Shown: one piece after another, positions 1 through 15,861 of the stretch
How positions within the stretch are numbered: the stretch's first letter is position 1
Layout: the number at the start of each line of letters is the position of its first letter
Assembly (NCBI RefSeq): GCF_901709675.1
Contig: NC_051105.1
Location: forward strand, 2,666,001-2,730,000
Reading direction: 5' to 3'
DNA: 64,000 nt
Origin: Syngnathus acus
Taxonomy: Eukaryota; Chordata; Actinopteri; Syngnathiformes; Syngnathidae
Notes under the pieces: model-generated
What the model saw: the letters and a program-made list of their open reading frames with translations, nothing else
Database searches by the model: none
Told to the model about the DNA's origin: nothing
Position numbers and translations under genes: made by a program

Positions 1-13
1 GCTAGTAACTCAC

Positions 14-3212
<3,199 letters not shown>

Positions 3213-3279
3213 TTGTCTGCCTGGTACAAACTGGTCGGCACAAAAGTCCAGATGGCAAGAGCCAACAAGAACCAGTTCA

Positions 3280-6200
3280 CTGGGTGGGAAAAAAATATAA
3301 TATTGTTTGCAGATAAGTAAGCCACGCAATAAGCCCTGAGATGTGACGCACGGACTTGCAGTTCAAAGGTTTACTGTTCTTATCATGAACGGGACCAACC
3401 TTTGCTGTTAGAGGGTGCGGTGTGCACCCTTTTGTCCTTTTAATGAGATGGCTGCACGCTTGCAGGACATTACATTAGGTACACCTGCAGATGAGATTGA
3501 ATCAGATTAGGAAAATGCTAGACAAAGTAGCATCCTTTTTTTTTTTTTTTTTTAGTTTCAGAGTTGTGATTCCAACAAGTTTAGCAGACACCCCCCCAGC
3601 ATGTGAGAAGGGCTTGATGTTTTTAGGATTTTCACTTTTATTCTGTATACTTGAATTTTTTTGTGCACGATGTGTTCCTAAACTTCTAAAAAAACAAACA
3701 TTTTTTAAAATAAATAATATAGGCCCAAAATTAAACAAAGAGGAAAATGCAATACAAGTGGGAGAATGGACGACATTAAGAAAAAAATATTTCACATCAA
3801 AGTCCATTTGGCCAACAACACAATGCATAATCTTCTTCTATATAATCTTTCACTAGATGGAAGATGACAGAAAGAGACCATTCCTCTTTGCACACTAAAT
3901 TATCCATCGACCTGTTTCCTCTCCTCTAGCCCCCTCCCTGTTTTTTAGTGGGGTTGGGGTCTGGGGAATTTCTACAATTTTCAGAAATCGAATTGAACAC
4001 ATCTTAACCAGGGGTGCCAATAATGATGAAGGTCACTATATCTCAAATTTAACACAACTTTCTTCTCTGTGGTGTCAAATTTCAAAGACATGTTCATTTT
4101 CACATTCTAGGGACTTTTCAACGCTGTGGTGGTGACACCTGGAACAGTCTGACTCAGTCTGTTTCAGAAATGTTTCACTCTTCAAGGTACCACTGTATTT
4201 ACAATAAAAAAAAAAAATCATCCAGCTGTAACACTGATGCAACGCTGCTTCCCTTTTAGTCATTTGTGTACTTTCTCGCCGCGTGCAACACACACTTGCT
4301 CCGGATCGAGCAATCCGGCTGTTAGTGCTGTTGTCAACACTGTGCCCTCGTATCGTGATAAAGACGAGATATGTCAGCTCATGAAAGCAAAGTCCAGACT
4401 GCACCTCTTGTGTCATCTGACAAACACGTGAGAGCCCAGATGAAAAACAGGCCTAAAGTTAATTTCTTATATGTGTGGTCATGCACACGAGCATGAAGCA
4501 AGAAGACAATTTTTGGAGTCTTAAATGATCTCATTGACAGACTTCACATGTCACAGCAGACACCCCCCACCCCCACCCCACACCCCCACTCAAAAACAAA
4601 AGTACCTCAACATACCGCGAGTCAACCCAGGACTTAGCTGTCTGTTGTCCCCCGAGTTGTGTTGTCAGCGTCCTGTCCTGTTTGAACCTGCAGGTTTGTC
4701 GTCCACATCTGCAGAGAGACAGGAGGGGGAGGAGAGAAGGCGGAGTGAGTGCCAGAGAGAGAGGGAGAAGGTCACTCTATGGTGGGACATGCACAAAAAG
4801 AGGACAGAATAGAATGAGACAGAGAAGGCGGGAGGGAGTGTGAGAGAGAGGAGGAGAGATACTCTATTACATTAGGAGCACACTGTGGCCTTCTGCGCTA
4901 AGCTCCTTATAAAACACTAACCTGATTTTGGGCCCAGAAATGAGAGTAAAGGAGGGAGGGAGGGGATGCGGAGGTGGAGGAGGAGGGTGTGTGTGTGGAG
5001 GGGGGGTAATGAAAGCTCGTAGTTGGAAACAGGGCAGGAATGAATGTCCACACTCACTCTAAAAGAGGAATTAAATAAAAATTCTACTGCTACAACTACT
5101 AACACATGTCAAATGTTACATTCCTGCACATTCTCACCATTAAATATTGATCTCTTCGCTGTGGGCTATATAGGTCAGGTAAGCATATTTCGACACAGTT
5201 TATATTTGAAAAATGCTTTCAGAAAACAGAATCATATCTTCATGTATATACAATATTTGTATATGAACATATGCATGTTATACACACTTTAGATTAGTAA
5301 TTTGGCAATATTTTTATATTTTATATACTAATATTATAAAAAAATATAAAATATATTTTATTTTCATTATTTACCTTCACCATAGCATTATTGAAATGTA
5401 GATTTATGTAAGCAAAATAGCTATGATTTAATATTTCTTTAAAAACATATTTACAAAAATATTATTACATTAAATCATGGAATATAATTTATTGATGAAA
5501 CTTTTTAGATTATTCTGAAAATACATTTGTAAAAAAATGTATATAAATATATTTTCCATCCATAGACACATTGTCATGAACATAAACAAAAAACTGAATA
5601 ATAAAACTAAAATCAAGTAAAACCACTCACCCTTTGAAAGACCTGAAAAGAAAGGTCACCTCACATATTAGAGAATAATTCAAACGTAAAGTTTAAGGTG
5701 TTAGTGTAAAAGACATTCCGACACACAAGATGAGATTCACTGTATCGGCCACTGGGCGACAAAAGGAGGAAAAGAACCTGAAGCGCTTGGGGAGCACATC
5801 CACATTATTTATATTTTGTTTTCTTTCACGTGTGCAGGCTTCTCTCCCGATAAGGCTTCTGGTCCTCACATAAATCTGCTCTCAGTCCCACCCACGGCAC
5901 CAAACCAGCTGTTGTTGTGGATTACCTCAGTGAGACTTCTATGTTTTGCTGAATATGACTATTCATGGAATCAATGCATGTTATCGATCCACATTAAGGC
6001 CAGTGACCTGTGACACCAATACGTCGAGCTGTAACTCTTAAGGTTCTTTGTGTTAATATATCATTTTTTGGTGGCAGCTCCACCATCCTGCTCGATGCAT
6101 GCGCCCCTTTCCGGGATTATAATTTCCCCCGGTGGACCACATGCATGCAGATGACATATCGAGATTAAGGCCGAGAGATAATCCGATCACAACGCCGTTT

Positions 6201-6756
6201 CAACTCTCACGGCTCATGGTTCATTCACACATTTTCCAGACAACGTCAACAGGCCACAGTATAAGAGACGCCTACACAAACAAATGCTTTGGGTAATAAA
6301 AAAAAAAAAAAGAACGTTATATAGACACCTAAACGTTTAGTTTATACTTTGTAAAATCACAAACTAGTGACATATATTTACACCATTCTTACTGTAATTC
6401 AATACAATTGTGTAACATTATACCACATTTAATCGTAAGTAAATCTAAATTAAATGGCATCAATTCAATAAATTTAGTGTAAATAAAAAATCTATTTTTA
6501 CAATAAAAGAGATATGCAGATATTAAGAGTTGTTATTTTTACAATATTTTACCAACCAAGCTATCCACTGTTCTCCCCATTTTAAGAGCATGATGAAAAA
6601 AAAAGGCACCAGATTACATTCATTTAAATACAAATCTAAGATCTTCTGCTTGATTACATTTTTAGCATGAATATTTTTACAATATGACATTCATAACAAA
6701 AATAGATGCATTTGTACAAGTCAATAATTGTAATTAAATGTAAGTGACTGTGTGCC
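3280..6756. other. intergenic region between cracdl and mitd1
   Basis: No coding gene is visible. The segment holds a possible cracdl leader exon (4616-4708), a C/A-rich tract near 4556-4600, and a strongly purine-rich (GA) stretch from about 4705 to 5025 that could mark the cracdl promoter side. It also holds very AT-rich DNA at about 5170-5620 and 6290-6720. Open frames here are short and without recognisable motifs. Confidence 0.6.
4616..4708 (-). other. possible upstream exon of cracdl (probably 5' UTR)
   Basis: On the minus strand a pyrimidine-rich acceptor (TGTCTCTCTGCAG) at 4708/4709 is followed by 93 nt and a GTATGT donor at 4610-4615. One frame is open through it and would join in phase to the frame that is open upstream of the cracdl ATG at 3212. 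The residues are not recognisable, so non-coding leader is as likely as coding. Weakly supported. Confidence 0.25.
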
Positions 6757-8781
6757 TCATAGGACTTTGGTGTGTTTTGTATGGAAAATGTCTACTGTGG
6801 TTTTGTGGCACTGCCTGAGGTCATAGTCACAGTATCCAATCGAAAACCGTCCCTGTGGATGATCACAACAACACATGAGAACGTAAAACGCAAATTTGGA
6901 ATCTCAACAATAAAATGCGGGTCATGTCTCACCTTGGGCTTTTTGAAGTAATCCAGCCCTCTTCCGATCTTGACAATCCAACCGTTATCAAACCTACAAA
7001 CAGTCCAGCATGATAGCGTTTGGTGAGTGATGTGAAGGTGATGATGACCATAGAAAACAAACTAAGTATTGCTCATCTCCCGAAGGTCATTTGGCCAAAC
7101 TCAAAAATACAGATGAGCTATGATTAAGCAAATGTGATGCCATTTTTAGTTGGCAGCGAGAGACAAAATGTCTGCCTCATGATATCCATAAAAAACAGGT
7201 GGATTTTGCTGCTCAATTTATATTCCAAAAACACAATATTAATCACGATACGAATCCGTGTTAGGCTTGTGGTGATTTTCATCCTGCACTTTTCCTTCAC
7301 TCATAGTACCTGATCTCTCTGTCATGGATGGAGGTGGAGTACCGCAGGTCAAGAGCGACGCCGTGAGCACCGAGGCTCTGCTTCAGCTCGGCCATGCAGC
7401 TTGCCTGTTGGCCACCATCCTGCACAGCAACGCGCATGAATGCCACCTCAATAAACCTAGAACTAAATTTCAATGATTGTTTACACAGCTGCAGACATAG
7501 TCTTTATTGGAATCATTAACTGCTTAACTGCTATAATGTAATTACACTAACTACCTGTTTTCTTCACAATAGGGGGAAAATAATAAAGGGATGGAGGCAT
7601 TTTTTTTCCCATCTTAACGTGGCGTGAGACCTTACTGTTTGAAAAAAAAACGGAAACTTACTTCTTCGGGTGACGTGAGGAGATGTATGGTCTTCACCTT
7701 GCATGACGCTTTGAGTAGCATCTCACAGAACCGCAAGAAGTTGTACAGCTACCATGCATGGAAACATGACTTGTGTTCAATTCAAAGAAATATTAGGAAC
7801 CCCTGTAAATTGAATATGATCCAACAATGTTGTCATCAATGTGCATTTAATAAAAAATAAAAAAAAGCCAACCCTATCGCAAAACTACTTTGGTATGAAA
7901 AGGCATACAGATCCACTGTAAAAAAAACATAAAAATCTGCGCTTTTGTACATTGTTCTAACCTGATGAGTGTGTCGTATGTAAGGATCCTCCACCCAGAC
8001 CTCTGTAAGAGCACCGCTAATGTACGGCTTGAAGACGGCCTCGTAACTGTAACCTGTGGCATCCTCCTCTATCCTTACCTGCTCGTGGTACTTTCCCTCT
8101 GAGAAAACAGAGAGGGAGGAGGACTGTGTGACACAACAAGAAAAGCATCCATTCCTTAATACATTTCCATCCAACCATTTTTCTATCGCGCTCATCCTGG
8201 TTGGAATCACAGGTAGATGGTGTTCATCCCAGCAGACAGTTACTTTTTAAAGCTAGAAATCCATATTTTTTCCCCCAAAGGTCAGAATATTATTATTTTC
8301 TAATCACAAAGTTGACATTGGATTCAATCAGTCTTAGAAATCCCATACAAAGAAATACAATGTGATTCGATTTGTCTACTTGCATATTAGTGCTTTGGCA
8401 GCATGTAGTGTAAATAAATGATGAGTATTATGATAAATCAATTGACCATTTTATGATTACCTTCTTTCGTCTTGTTCACATGAGCTTTGATTTGTTCTGC
8501 TCTGTCCATATAACCTTTTATCTTTTCCCTGTAATGTCCTCTCTTCGACTCATCCTTCACTGCTGCTGGTAATACAGAAAATGTAAATAGTGCGGTACAT
8601 ATACTGGTGTGAATAAAACGTGCGTGTGGCGGCGACCTTTTTGGGCGTCTAACAGCAACTGAATGCCTTCTTGGTAGCAGACGAGAGACTCCAAGAAGCG
8701 GCCACTCTGGTCCAACTCTACTGCCCGCTTTAGCACAGAGATGGCGGACGACTCCATACCTGGTAGGTGATTTTGAGTCAT
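6757..8781 (-). CDS. mitd1: MIT domain-containing protein 1
   Basis: Seven coding exons: 8781-8637, 8562-8461, 8098-7962, 7748-7662, 7419-7310, 6993-6933, 6852-6757, giving 245 residues (human about 249) with all phases consistent. Residues 9-85 form the MIT three-helix domain ([20 protein letters not shown], then [16 protein letters not shown]), which binds ESCRT-III tails. The rest is the phospholipase-D-like membrane-binding domain, with [40 protein letters not shown] and RGLDYFKKP. In the family this protein localises to the midbody and stabilises abscission. The start at 8781 gives the usual short leader; a second in-frame ATG at 8757 is possible. Intron 1 is only about 74 nt, has a weak donor (GTCGCC), and ends in a CAGCAGCAG repeat that offers alternative acceptors. 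The gene is head-to-head with mrpl30. No clear AATAAA was seen just past the stop. Confidence 0.95.
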
Positions 8782-9547
8782 GTTGTCAAATGTAGGGTCA
8801 CGATTTGAGGGAGATTGTGGGCAAGGGTGGCATCAACCGAAGGATCGTTAGTGGCAGCATAAGCGACAGTGCTTCACTTCCGTGTGGTTCCGTTGCCAAT
8901 ATATGTCCCGAGAGAACGTAATGGCTGATTTTGTTCCGCCAGTGGTTTGCTTGGGTGCATCGTTAAAATTTATTAGTATGTACCGGGTATCTACATAACA
9001 GAAATGACAGCGGAGTTATATGCGTAAAGGTTCTGCTTATAATTTTTAAACCATAACTGTTAACGATAACAAATTAAGGGGCAATTTAGACGGGTACGTC
9101 TACAAAACATGTCCCCAGGAAACGTAATGAACACTTCTTTTTTTTTTCCGTTTAAAGACCCAAGGCATTTTTTATGTATATATTTTTGTTAATTATGGCG
9201 TTTTTTTAACTATGTTTTCTTCTGTGAGTTGTTAGTGTATATTGCTTACATTTTGACCTTTTTAAAAATAATAATAGAAACAAATGGAACACACGCGGAT
9301 GTCGCTTGACGTATTTCTGGTTCCGGATGAGGCTTAATGGTGGTCGTGTTTCTCGTGTGGTCTTCTCTTAGCTGTCCAAAATATTTTTTTCTTTAGTTAT
9401 AGTAATACTAACTGGATATTGTATCTTGTTTTCTAAATTTCGATTTTCGTCATATGATTGAAGCTTGATTGCGCATGTTTTACGCGACTTCTGGCGCACT
9501 AACCTTGTCCTGCACCTCGGTCAAAATGAATGTTAGGAGCCACTGAA
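8782..9547. promoter_or_regulatory. shared bidirectional promoter region, mitd1 / mrpl30
   Basis: The 766 bp between the divergent start codons hold no other gene. Two short stretches contain CpG and GGAA/TTCC-type words (for example around 8890-8920 and 9295-9330, with TTCCGGATG). This fits a compact housekeeping bidirectional promoter, but exact start sites cannot be read. An upstream ATG at 9526 opens a very short uORF that ends just before the mrpl30 start. Confidence 0.5.
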
Positions 9548-10933
9548 ATGTCTGCATTCAGTTTAAAGTCATCATCCGTCAAAGTAAGAGCTTCGCCCAA
9601 TATATACTATTCCACGGTTTGAAAAATATGAAATAGTCTTTCCTGTCAGTTATTTTTGGTTCATGTAATGAACTATTGTGATTAGAATTGATCACCTTAT
9701 AAAAAAAAGCACCTTATAAAATTGATCACCTTGTCCCTTATAAAAAAAGGGTTTTGCAAACTGGAGGTCTGGGCCCAAACTAGATGGGGATTAAAATTAA
9801 ATGGGATGTAAATGTAAAATGTTATTTCACCATAAAGGGCTGTTTGATTTTTGTTTTTCATTAGTTTATTAACTATGTGTTGTTGTGATAGGTCCTGACA
9901 GGAATTTCACGTTGTATTTTGTTTGGACGCAGCAAGTTTACCAGAGCAAAAATTCCACAAGAGGTAAATCTGATTTTGTTCCCATTTTAACATTCATTCT
10001 GCTTTATAGTGCTCACAACCTCCTCTGTGTCTTGCCCTAATAGCTCTTTGAAGAGCGGTCGAAGGAACACGAGAAATATGGTGGCGACCCAGAGCAGCCT
10101 CACAAACTTCACGTAGTGACTCGTGTCAAAAGCGCAATGAGACGGCCATACTGGGAGAAAGACATGGTGAAGAACCTGGGCCTCCAAAAGGTGAGGCTGC
10201 TCTTCAGATGACAGTCTAATTGGAGTTAAATGTGAAATTGAATGGCCTTGTCATTGTCATACAGCCACATGTGCCTGTGATCCACAAGAATATACCTGCA
10301 GTCAACAGCAAACTCAAAGTCATCAAGCATCTTGTCAGGTATGAGATGCTACATTTGAAAAAGCATTTGGGAATTTTTAGTGAGAGCCTAATAACATGAG
10401 TATCTAAAGCCAAGTCGTTTTAAATTGTACTTAAAGATGATTAAAAAATATATATAAATTTAATAAAAGTCCTCGTACTGATAACCTGCCCCCCCCCCCC
10501 ACACACACACACACAAAAACTATAGTTGGCTTCTCCCCAAAAACATTTTTTTTTTTTAAATATCCTGGGTGGGTGCCCAACTAGGAGTATGCGGTCGTCT
10601 GAGGTGATAGGGAGCCTTTTTCTTTACTTAAATTTTGAGTAGATACCATATAATTACATTTTTCTCTTTAAATTGCTGATTAGATTGTCATAATGATATT
10701 TGTATTTTATTATTCCGTCAACAATGTCGTAAACAGTTTTAACGAAGATAAATGGAGATGACATGACAATACCTATATAAAGAATACGCAAACTTTTCAG
10801 GATTCAGCCACTGAGGACACCGTACGGGCTGCCCACCGAGCAAGACATGGCTGACAGCTACATCAATAGCAAAGGCGAACTGATTGTTCGACGCCTGCTC
10901 ACACCGCTCCAGCCCAAAGCTATTGAATCTTAG
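9548..10933 (+). CDS. mrpl30: mitochondrial large ribosomal subunit protein uL30m
   Basis: Five coding exons: 9548-9583, 9892-9963, 10044-10190, 10265-10338, 10801-10933, giving 153 residues (human 161) with consistent phases. The N-terminal part is basic and serine-rich ([12 protein letters not shown]), fitting a mitochondrial targeting leader. The mature core is recognisable: [79 protein letters not shown]. It is a structural protein of the mitoribosome large subunit. The gene is divergent from mitd1 and convergent with txndc9. Confidence 0.96.
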
Positions 10934-11960
10934 CGCATCCACCCAGGCTGTTCACAGTACCATGTTTGATCACCTTGGTCAATCTTAACGATGGATCACC
11001 CTTTTTTTCTATTATCTTGTATTGCAGCATTCAGTCAAACTACATGACCACGGTTACCCAGTTTGACTGGCAAATTAATTTCAGTCATCATTAAATTAAT
11101 AAAATAATTGTGAAAGCACATATGGTCTGTAGCATTATTCACCCCATCAAGGATATTTTTCAAAAGTACAAGTTTGCTTGATCAACTGGGACCTGCCAAA
11201 GCTATTTCCAATACTGCATTGTAGTAATTAAATTTTATCGTTTGACATTTTCATACTAAACTTTGATCAATGTGTATTTGAAAAAGCATTCAATTCACTA
11301 CAATGAGACTTTCTGGGGAAAACAGTACATAAATTACAATATTACTGGATATATTTTTAGATGTCCAAATTAGATTTGTTTGCATTAGATGCGAGAAACA
11401 AAAATTAAGACCGTACAATTAAATACTGTAAATCATTTTTTTATTTTACTTGACCAAAAACTAAGATTTTAATCCTACAGAGTATTCATCAATAATTCTC
11501 AGTCGACTTTAAGTACTCTTTTCTCTTTCTGAGCAAGAACTCAGTTAAAGTTCAAGCCATCCATCAAATATTAATTTCAAGGTTTCTAATCCCTTCACAG
11601 TACTGGGTACCTCCACAGCATTTGATACATGTTTTTAATAAATTAAGTTTCCAAACTGTTGTTTCGTTAGGCAAAACCAACAATCTTTCGATTATCTTTT
11701 CACTTGTGTGTGAAAAGGCCTGATGTCAAGAAATAAAACTTATTTAGGCAATAGAGAATTAAATTCCTTACTATGATGGCACAACGCACTTACCAAGCTG
11801 TGTAGACACGCCTGAAAGACGATTTGAAGTAACTTCCTATTTATCATGAAAACGTTTCAACAAATCGTAAAGGGCAGAGTAATAAAAGAAAATAGGGCTG
11901 GCTGAGAGATTATGAAAGAGGTAGCCCAGAGAGAGAAACCAAGACGGCTGTCAAAGTCCC
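10934..11960. other. convergent 3' region between mrpl30 and txndc9
   Basis: AT-rich 3' UTR and spacer sequence. Apart from the mrpl30 poly(A) signal no feature is recognisable, and neither strand has an open frame of note. Confidence 0.6.
11098..11103 (+). promoter_or_regulatory. polyadenylation signal AATAAA for mrpl30
   Basis: AATAAA lies 165 nt past the mrpl30 stop codon, in an A/T-rich context. Another AATAAA occurs at 11732-11737. The first is the better-placed candidate. Confidence 0.5.
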
Positions 11961-13533
11961 TCAGTCGTCATCGTCAGAATCTGTTTCATAGCCCCGCCCC
12001 CTGATGGTCTTCTTCTCCACTTTGGTGAACCTGGAGTGAGGCTTCTGCGTGGATGTGGGCGGCTCCATCAGGTTACCACTAGGGGGAATGAAGATGAAGG
12101 AAATGTTTACTTTCTCAAAAAGACAATAATAATGATCAAGTGCGATTGCAATGTACTATTTTCAAAGCGCACTGGCAGGAGGGTGATCGCTTGCATTTGA
12201 GCATTTACACATAAAGGCACAATTCAGTAAACCTGTGAGAAAAAAAAAAAATGTCTGGTGTGTTGAATTACTCATTTGCCACCCCAAAGAGGATGTACCT
12301 GTAGTTGATAACATCGGCGCAGCCCAGTCGCCATTCCAGGATCTCGGTGCTGAAATCGTCAGTGTTCCCCAGGTCGCCGAAGCCGACCACGTAGTCCTTG
12401 GACTTGCCGTCGATGAGCAGCGCCAGGGTGGGGATGACTTTGATGCGCAGCCGCTCGGTCAAGAAGGGCGCCCTCTCCACGTTGAGTTTGATGAATTTGG
12501 TCTCGATGTGCTTCTTTGCCAGGAGGCCCAAGTGTTTGTCCACGATCCTGCATCTGGATGTGTGGATGTGATACAAATTAGCTGCCTCTACTTAATGCTG
12601 TTCTATTTATAGGGAGACATTTGAATGAAGACCTACACGATACCATGACATCAAAATATGCAAAAGTCAAAAAATCCCATATGGTACTGGACAATTTTGG
12701 CTACAATGCAACTCTGTCTGATAAGCTTCTCCAACATTTACACTGCAGGTCAACGTGCCAAATTACAAATGAACGAGAATAAAACAGTGACCTCACCTGA
12801 AGGTGGTATTTCTGTAGAAATGGCAGACAACTTTCTTGCTGTCCTTGACCTCGCCAAAGAATTCTTTCTCACTAGAAATTTCACGGTACTCTCCGTGTCC
12901 TTTAGACAACCACTCCTGTGATGACAGAAACATAACATCGTCTCACTTTTAAGTTTGCATGGGGAAAAAACAGACAAATTAACATGAATAACAACAAAGG
13001 AATTAATTATTATATCTACGCATAGCGTCCGGCTTATATGTATTTTGTATCTTAGTGTGTGGGCTTCGGTGTGTGTATTTGGTAAGTTTGTCACCTGACG
13101 TGGCTCTTGCTGTTGGTTGTGATGCAGAGGTGGAGGATGCTTGTGTAATAGATGACTTTAAAAACAGCTAAGATGTTAAAAAAACATTGATATAGGAAAA
13201 TAGTTGTGTGATATGAATTAGAGTAGTTCCTGTTATGTTTGGATTTAAATGGTTTACAAAATCTTTCACATTTTGCCCTTTGTCATTTTATCTCCATTAA
13301 AAATCTCCTGTATAGCTCATGTGTGCATAAAAGGTCAATTTAAAAAAAATAAGGCATACTTGTTTCTGTTTCTGTGCTTTCTTCAGTGCCTCTAGTCGTC
13401 TTTCCCTCATTTTCTCAAAGTCATCTTCATCCATTTCAGTGAGTTTGGTCAACTCCGCATCCACCTGATCCTCCACCACCTTAGCGGATTGCACCAGAAC
13501 CTTTGTGATGCTGTCGATCATGTCGTTAGCCAT
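11961..13533 (-). CDS. txndc9: thioredoxin domain-containing protein 9 (PhLP3)
   Basis: Four coding exons: 13533-13360, 12915-12797, 12553-12299, 12078-11961, giving 221 residues (human 226). The N-terminal helix carries [20 protein letters not shown], followed by [21 protein letters not shown] thioredoxin-like fold follows, with [20 protein letters not shown], then [20 protein letters not shown] and [20 protein letters not shown]. The tail is [16 protein letters not shown], an acidic end typical of the protein. The usual CxxC redox pair is absent and a single cysteine remains (about residue 99), as in the family. Family members modulate the CCT/TRiC chaperonin and tubulin/actin folding. The start exon has an acceptor about 20 nt upstream of the ATG, so a 5' UTR exon lies further right (candidate 14205 to about 14290). 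Convergent with mrpl30. Confidence 0.96.
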
Positions 13534-13641
13534 AGTTGCCTGTGCTGTATCAACCTGAGAGTGCAAACGGTACACACAGTCACATTTTAAATATCCAAAA
13601 CATTGGCGCAACATCAAAGTAGTTTCAAACCAAGCACTGAT

Positions 13642-13765
13642 AATGACAAGTCAAGTCAAGTCAAGTTTATTTGTATAGCCCTAAATCACAAGCAGTCTCA
13701 AAGGGCTTCACATAGACAAAAATTGACAATTATTCTCAAAGCATCCCCTGATCTTAAGCTCCCAA
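13642..13765 (+). mobile_element. SINE-like interspersed repeat, copy 1 (family B)
   Basis: Begins with tandem CAAGT units followed by ttatttgtatagccctaaat, and runs through the agtctcaaagggcttcacat block to about 13765. The same sequence occurs at 57510-57620 in the same orientation with only a few visible differences, which implies recent or well-conserved copies. It lies in the txndc9 5' intron/leader. Confidence 0.85.
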
Positions 13766-14204
13766 ACGTGACGTGTAATACGTTGGTGTATTTCGTGCCA
13801 TATTATTCTTCCACCATTTTAAATTCTGAAGTTCTCATATTCGCAATGACATTCATACCAACGAACTGTTTAGAAGTTGTGAACGACCAGCAAACAAAGC
13901 CCGTAGGGAAACATGGACACGCCTCAGTTAGCCGATACTTGCCAGTAAAAGGCCATTTATAGGTCATATTTCGCTTCTAGTTTAAATAACATTATTCTTG
14001 TGAGACGACACGAAAAAGATAATAAACAACAGTCATGTATATGGCGCTACCAATGATCTACGTTACTACGAAGGAAATAGCTAGCGTTAACCTAGCAACG
14101 CGTTAGTAACCAGCAATAAGAGGCCAGCGAAAGTTCCACATTGAATTGTACGTTATGGAAAAACAAACAGACAAACATCAAATCGAATAACATAGTAAAT
14201 TTAC

Positions 14205-14290
14205 CAATAAAATTAACAGAACTGTAACGCCGGTGTCGTTCGTTGCCGGATAGCGACGCAGTAACAATAGTAATACTATTGCGGAAATGA
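14205..14290 (-). promoter_or_regulatory. candidate txndc9 leader exon / promoter
   Basis: On the minus strand a CpG-containing stretch with TTCCG and a GTAAAT donor (14199-14204) precedes the txndc9 coding exon, which itself starts with a CTCTCAG acceptor. Position and composition fit a non-coding first exon. No start site can be proved. Confidence 0.4.
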
Positions 14291-15861
14291 CGCCAGAGTT
14301 CCGTGAACGTGACGGATTTACATTTATGTGGTCTATACCGCCACCTACTGTACAGGAGTGTGCAAAACTGACTTTGCAGGCTTTGTCTTCAGTTTAAAGT
14401 ACTGAGGCAGGAGAAAGAAAGGAGAAGGCAGATGAGAATTGATTAGGCCAAGGAGGAGGAAATGACTTAAGACTAACTCAACAAAATTAGAAGTTAACAT
14501 TTTATTATTATTATCAAGCTTTAGAAAACTTTCACAGCTTCAGGTCTTCAGGCACAAGCCAGAATTATAGACAAATGTTGGCCCGTTCACATCAATGGGG
14601 AGGAGAGGAAAACATGAGAAGCAACAACTTGGAAAGTGAACAGATACTTCTCAAACATTCATATGCAGAAATATTACACTAATTTGATTTGCATATATAG
14701 TTTTTTTTTTCTTTTCTTTCCTCCAACCAAGCACAGCATTTCTGAATGATGAGCGCTGAATGTCATGCAATACAAATTTACAATATAAAGTTAAAAATGT
14801 AACATTGTTCAGATCGAACTTGTGTCCAACGGGACATCTTCACGATATAACACAAAAGAAAAAAAAAATTAGAGGTATTATATTGATAAGAGTGACAATC
14901 AACAGTTAACCTCTTAAGTGCTCTTTTTCCCCAAAGACCCAAAAGGTCCAGTTTGCAGTTACTAAGAATTCATTAAATGTAAACAATGCAAGAGGTAAAC
15001 CCTTCCATTAAACAAGTACATTGAAAAACTTTTTTTTTTTTTACATATTTTAATGACAAGGATTTGGCACTTTTTTTTTGCAAAAAATGTAAAATGTCAA
15101 ATGTTTTGCAGTGTTTTTTTCTGCTTTTTTTAAAAAGTAGTATCAGATATGATCAGATATATTAAAGGAGAAAAGAAAAATCTTACATTGGACAAGCCGT
15201 GTACCTTCACAATTTGTAAAATACAGAGGAACTTACAAAGCTCAGCTGTTTTTCTTAGGGGGGGGGGGGGTGCCCTCTAGTGTGTTTTGAGTCATGGAAA
15301 GAAGTCAACCTTTGAGTCATGGCACCACTGTAATTTGAGCAAACACCACTTGGTGAAAATAGTGCCGTGCACCTTCCTGCCCTCCCTCCAATAAATGTGT
15401 CAGGCACTTCCAATGAGTCGTTTTACTTTTTATTTTGCAGTTAACTTGCAGGACAGTTAAGAATGTTAAAATGTTACTTAAAACATTAACTGTGCGGTTA
15501 AAAAAAAAAAAAAAAAGGAGGGGTGGGAATTATGGAGAGAAGGAACTAATTCACTATATCCTATGTGATAGATATGTGACAAAGGTGGACTGTGTTCCAC
15601 TTTGGAGGCCCCATTGATTTCCGAGAAAGAATACGACCTACAAAAGCCAGTCTCGAACAGTTCTGCCCTTCAGTTGACTTGGTCTTTAAAAGACAAACAA
15701 ATGCTGCATGTGTACAAACTTCAAATAAATTCGTGGCTTTTGCATTTCTTCCTTGGCTCATGCTGTACAGGAAAGCTGTGACGTCTAAGCAGCTTACAGA
15801 AGCCAGCAGTTGGCCGAATCGGAAGAGTTCAAATTTCGGAAAAAAGTGGAAACGTTGATAT
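14291..15861. other. intergenic / rev1 3' UTR region
   Basis: No coding gene. Contains poly-A/T runs (14700, 15030-15130), a poly-G run (15258-15270) and a likely rev1 3' UTR. A minus-strand AATAAA (plus TTTATT at about 15429-15434) lies roughly 430 nt past the rev1 stop and could be its poly(A) signal. Confidence 0.5.
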
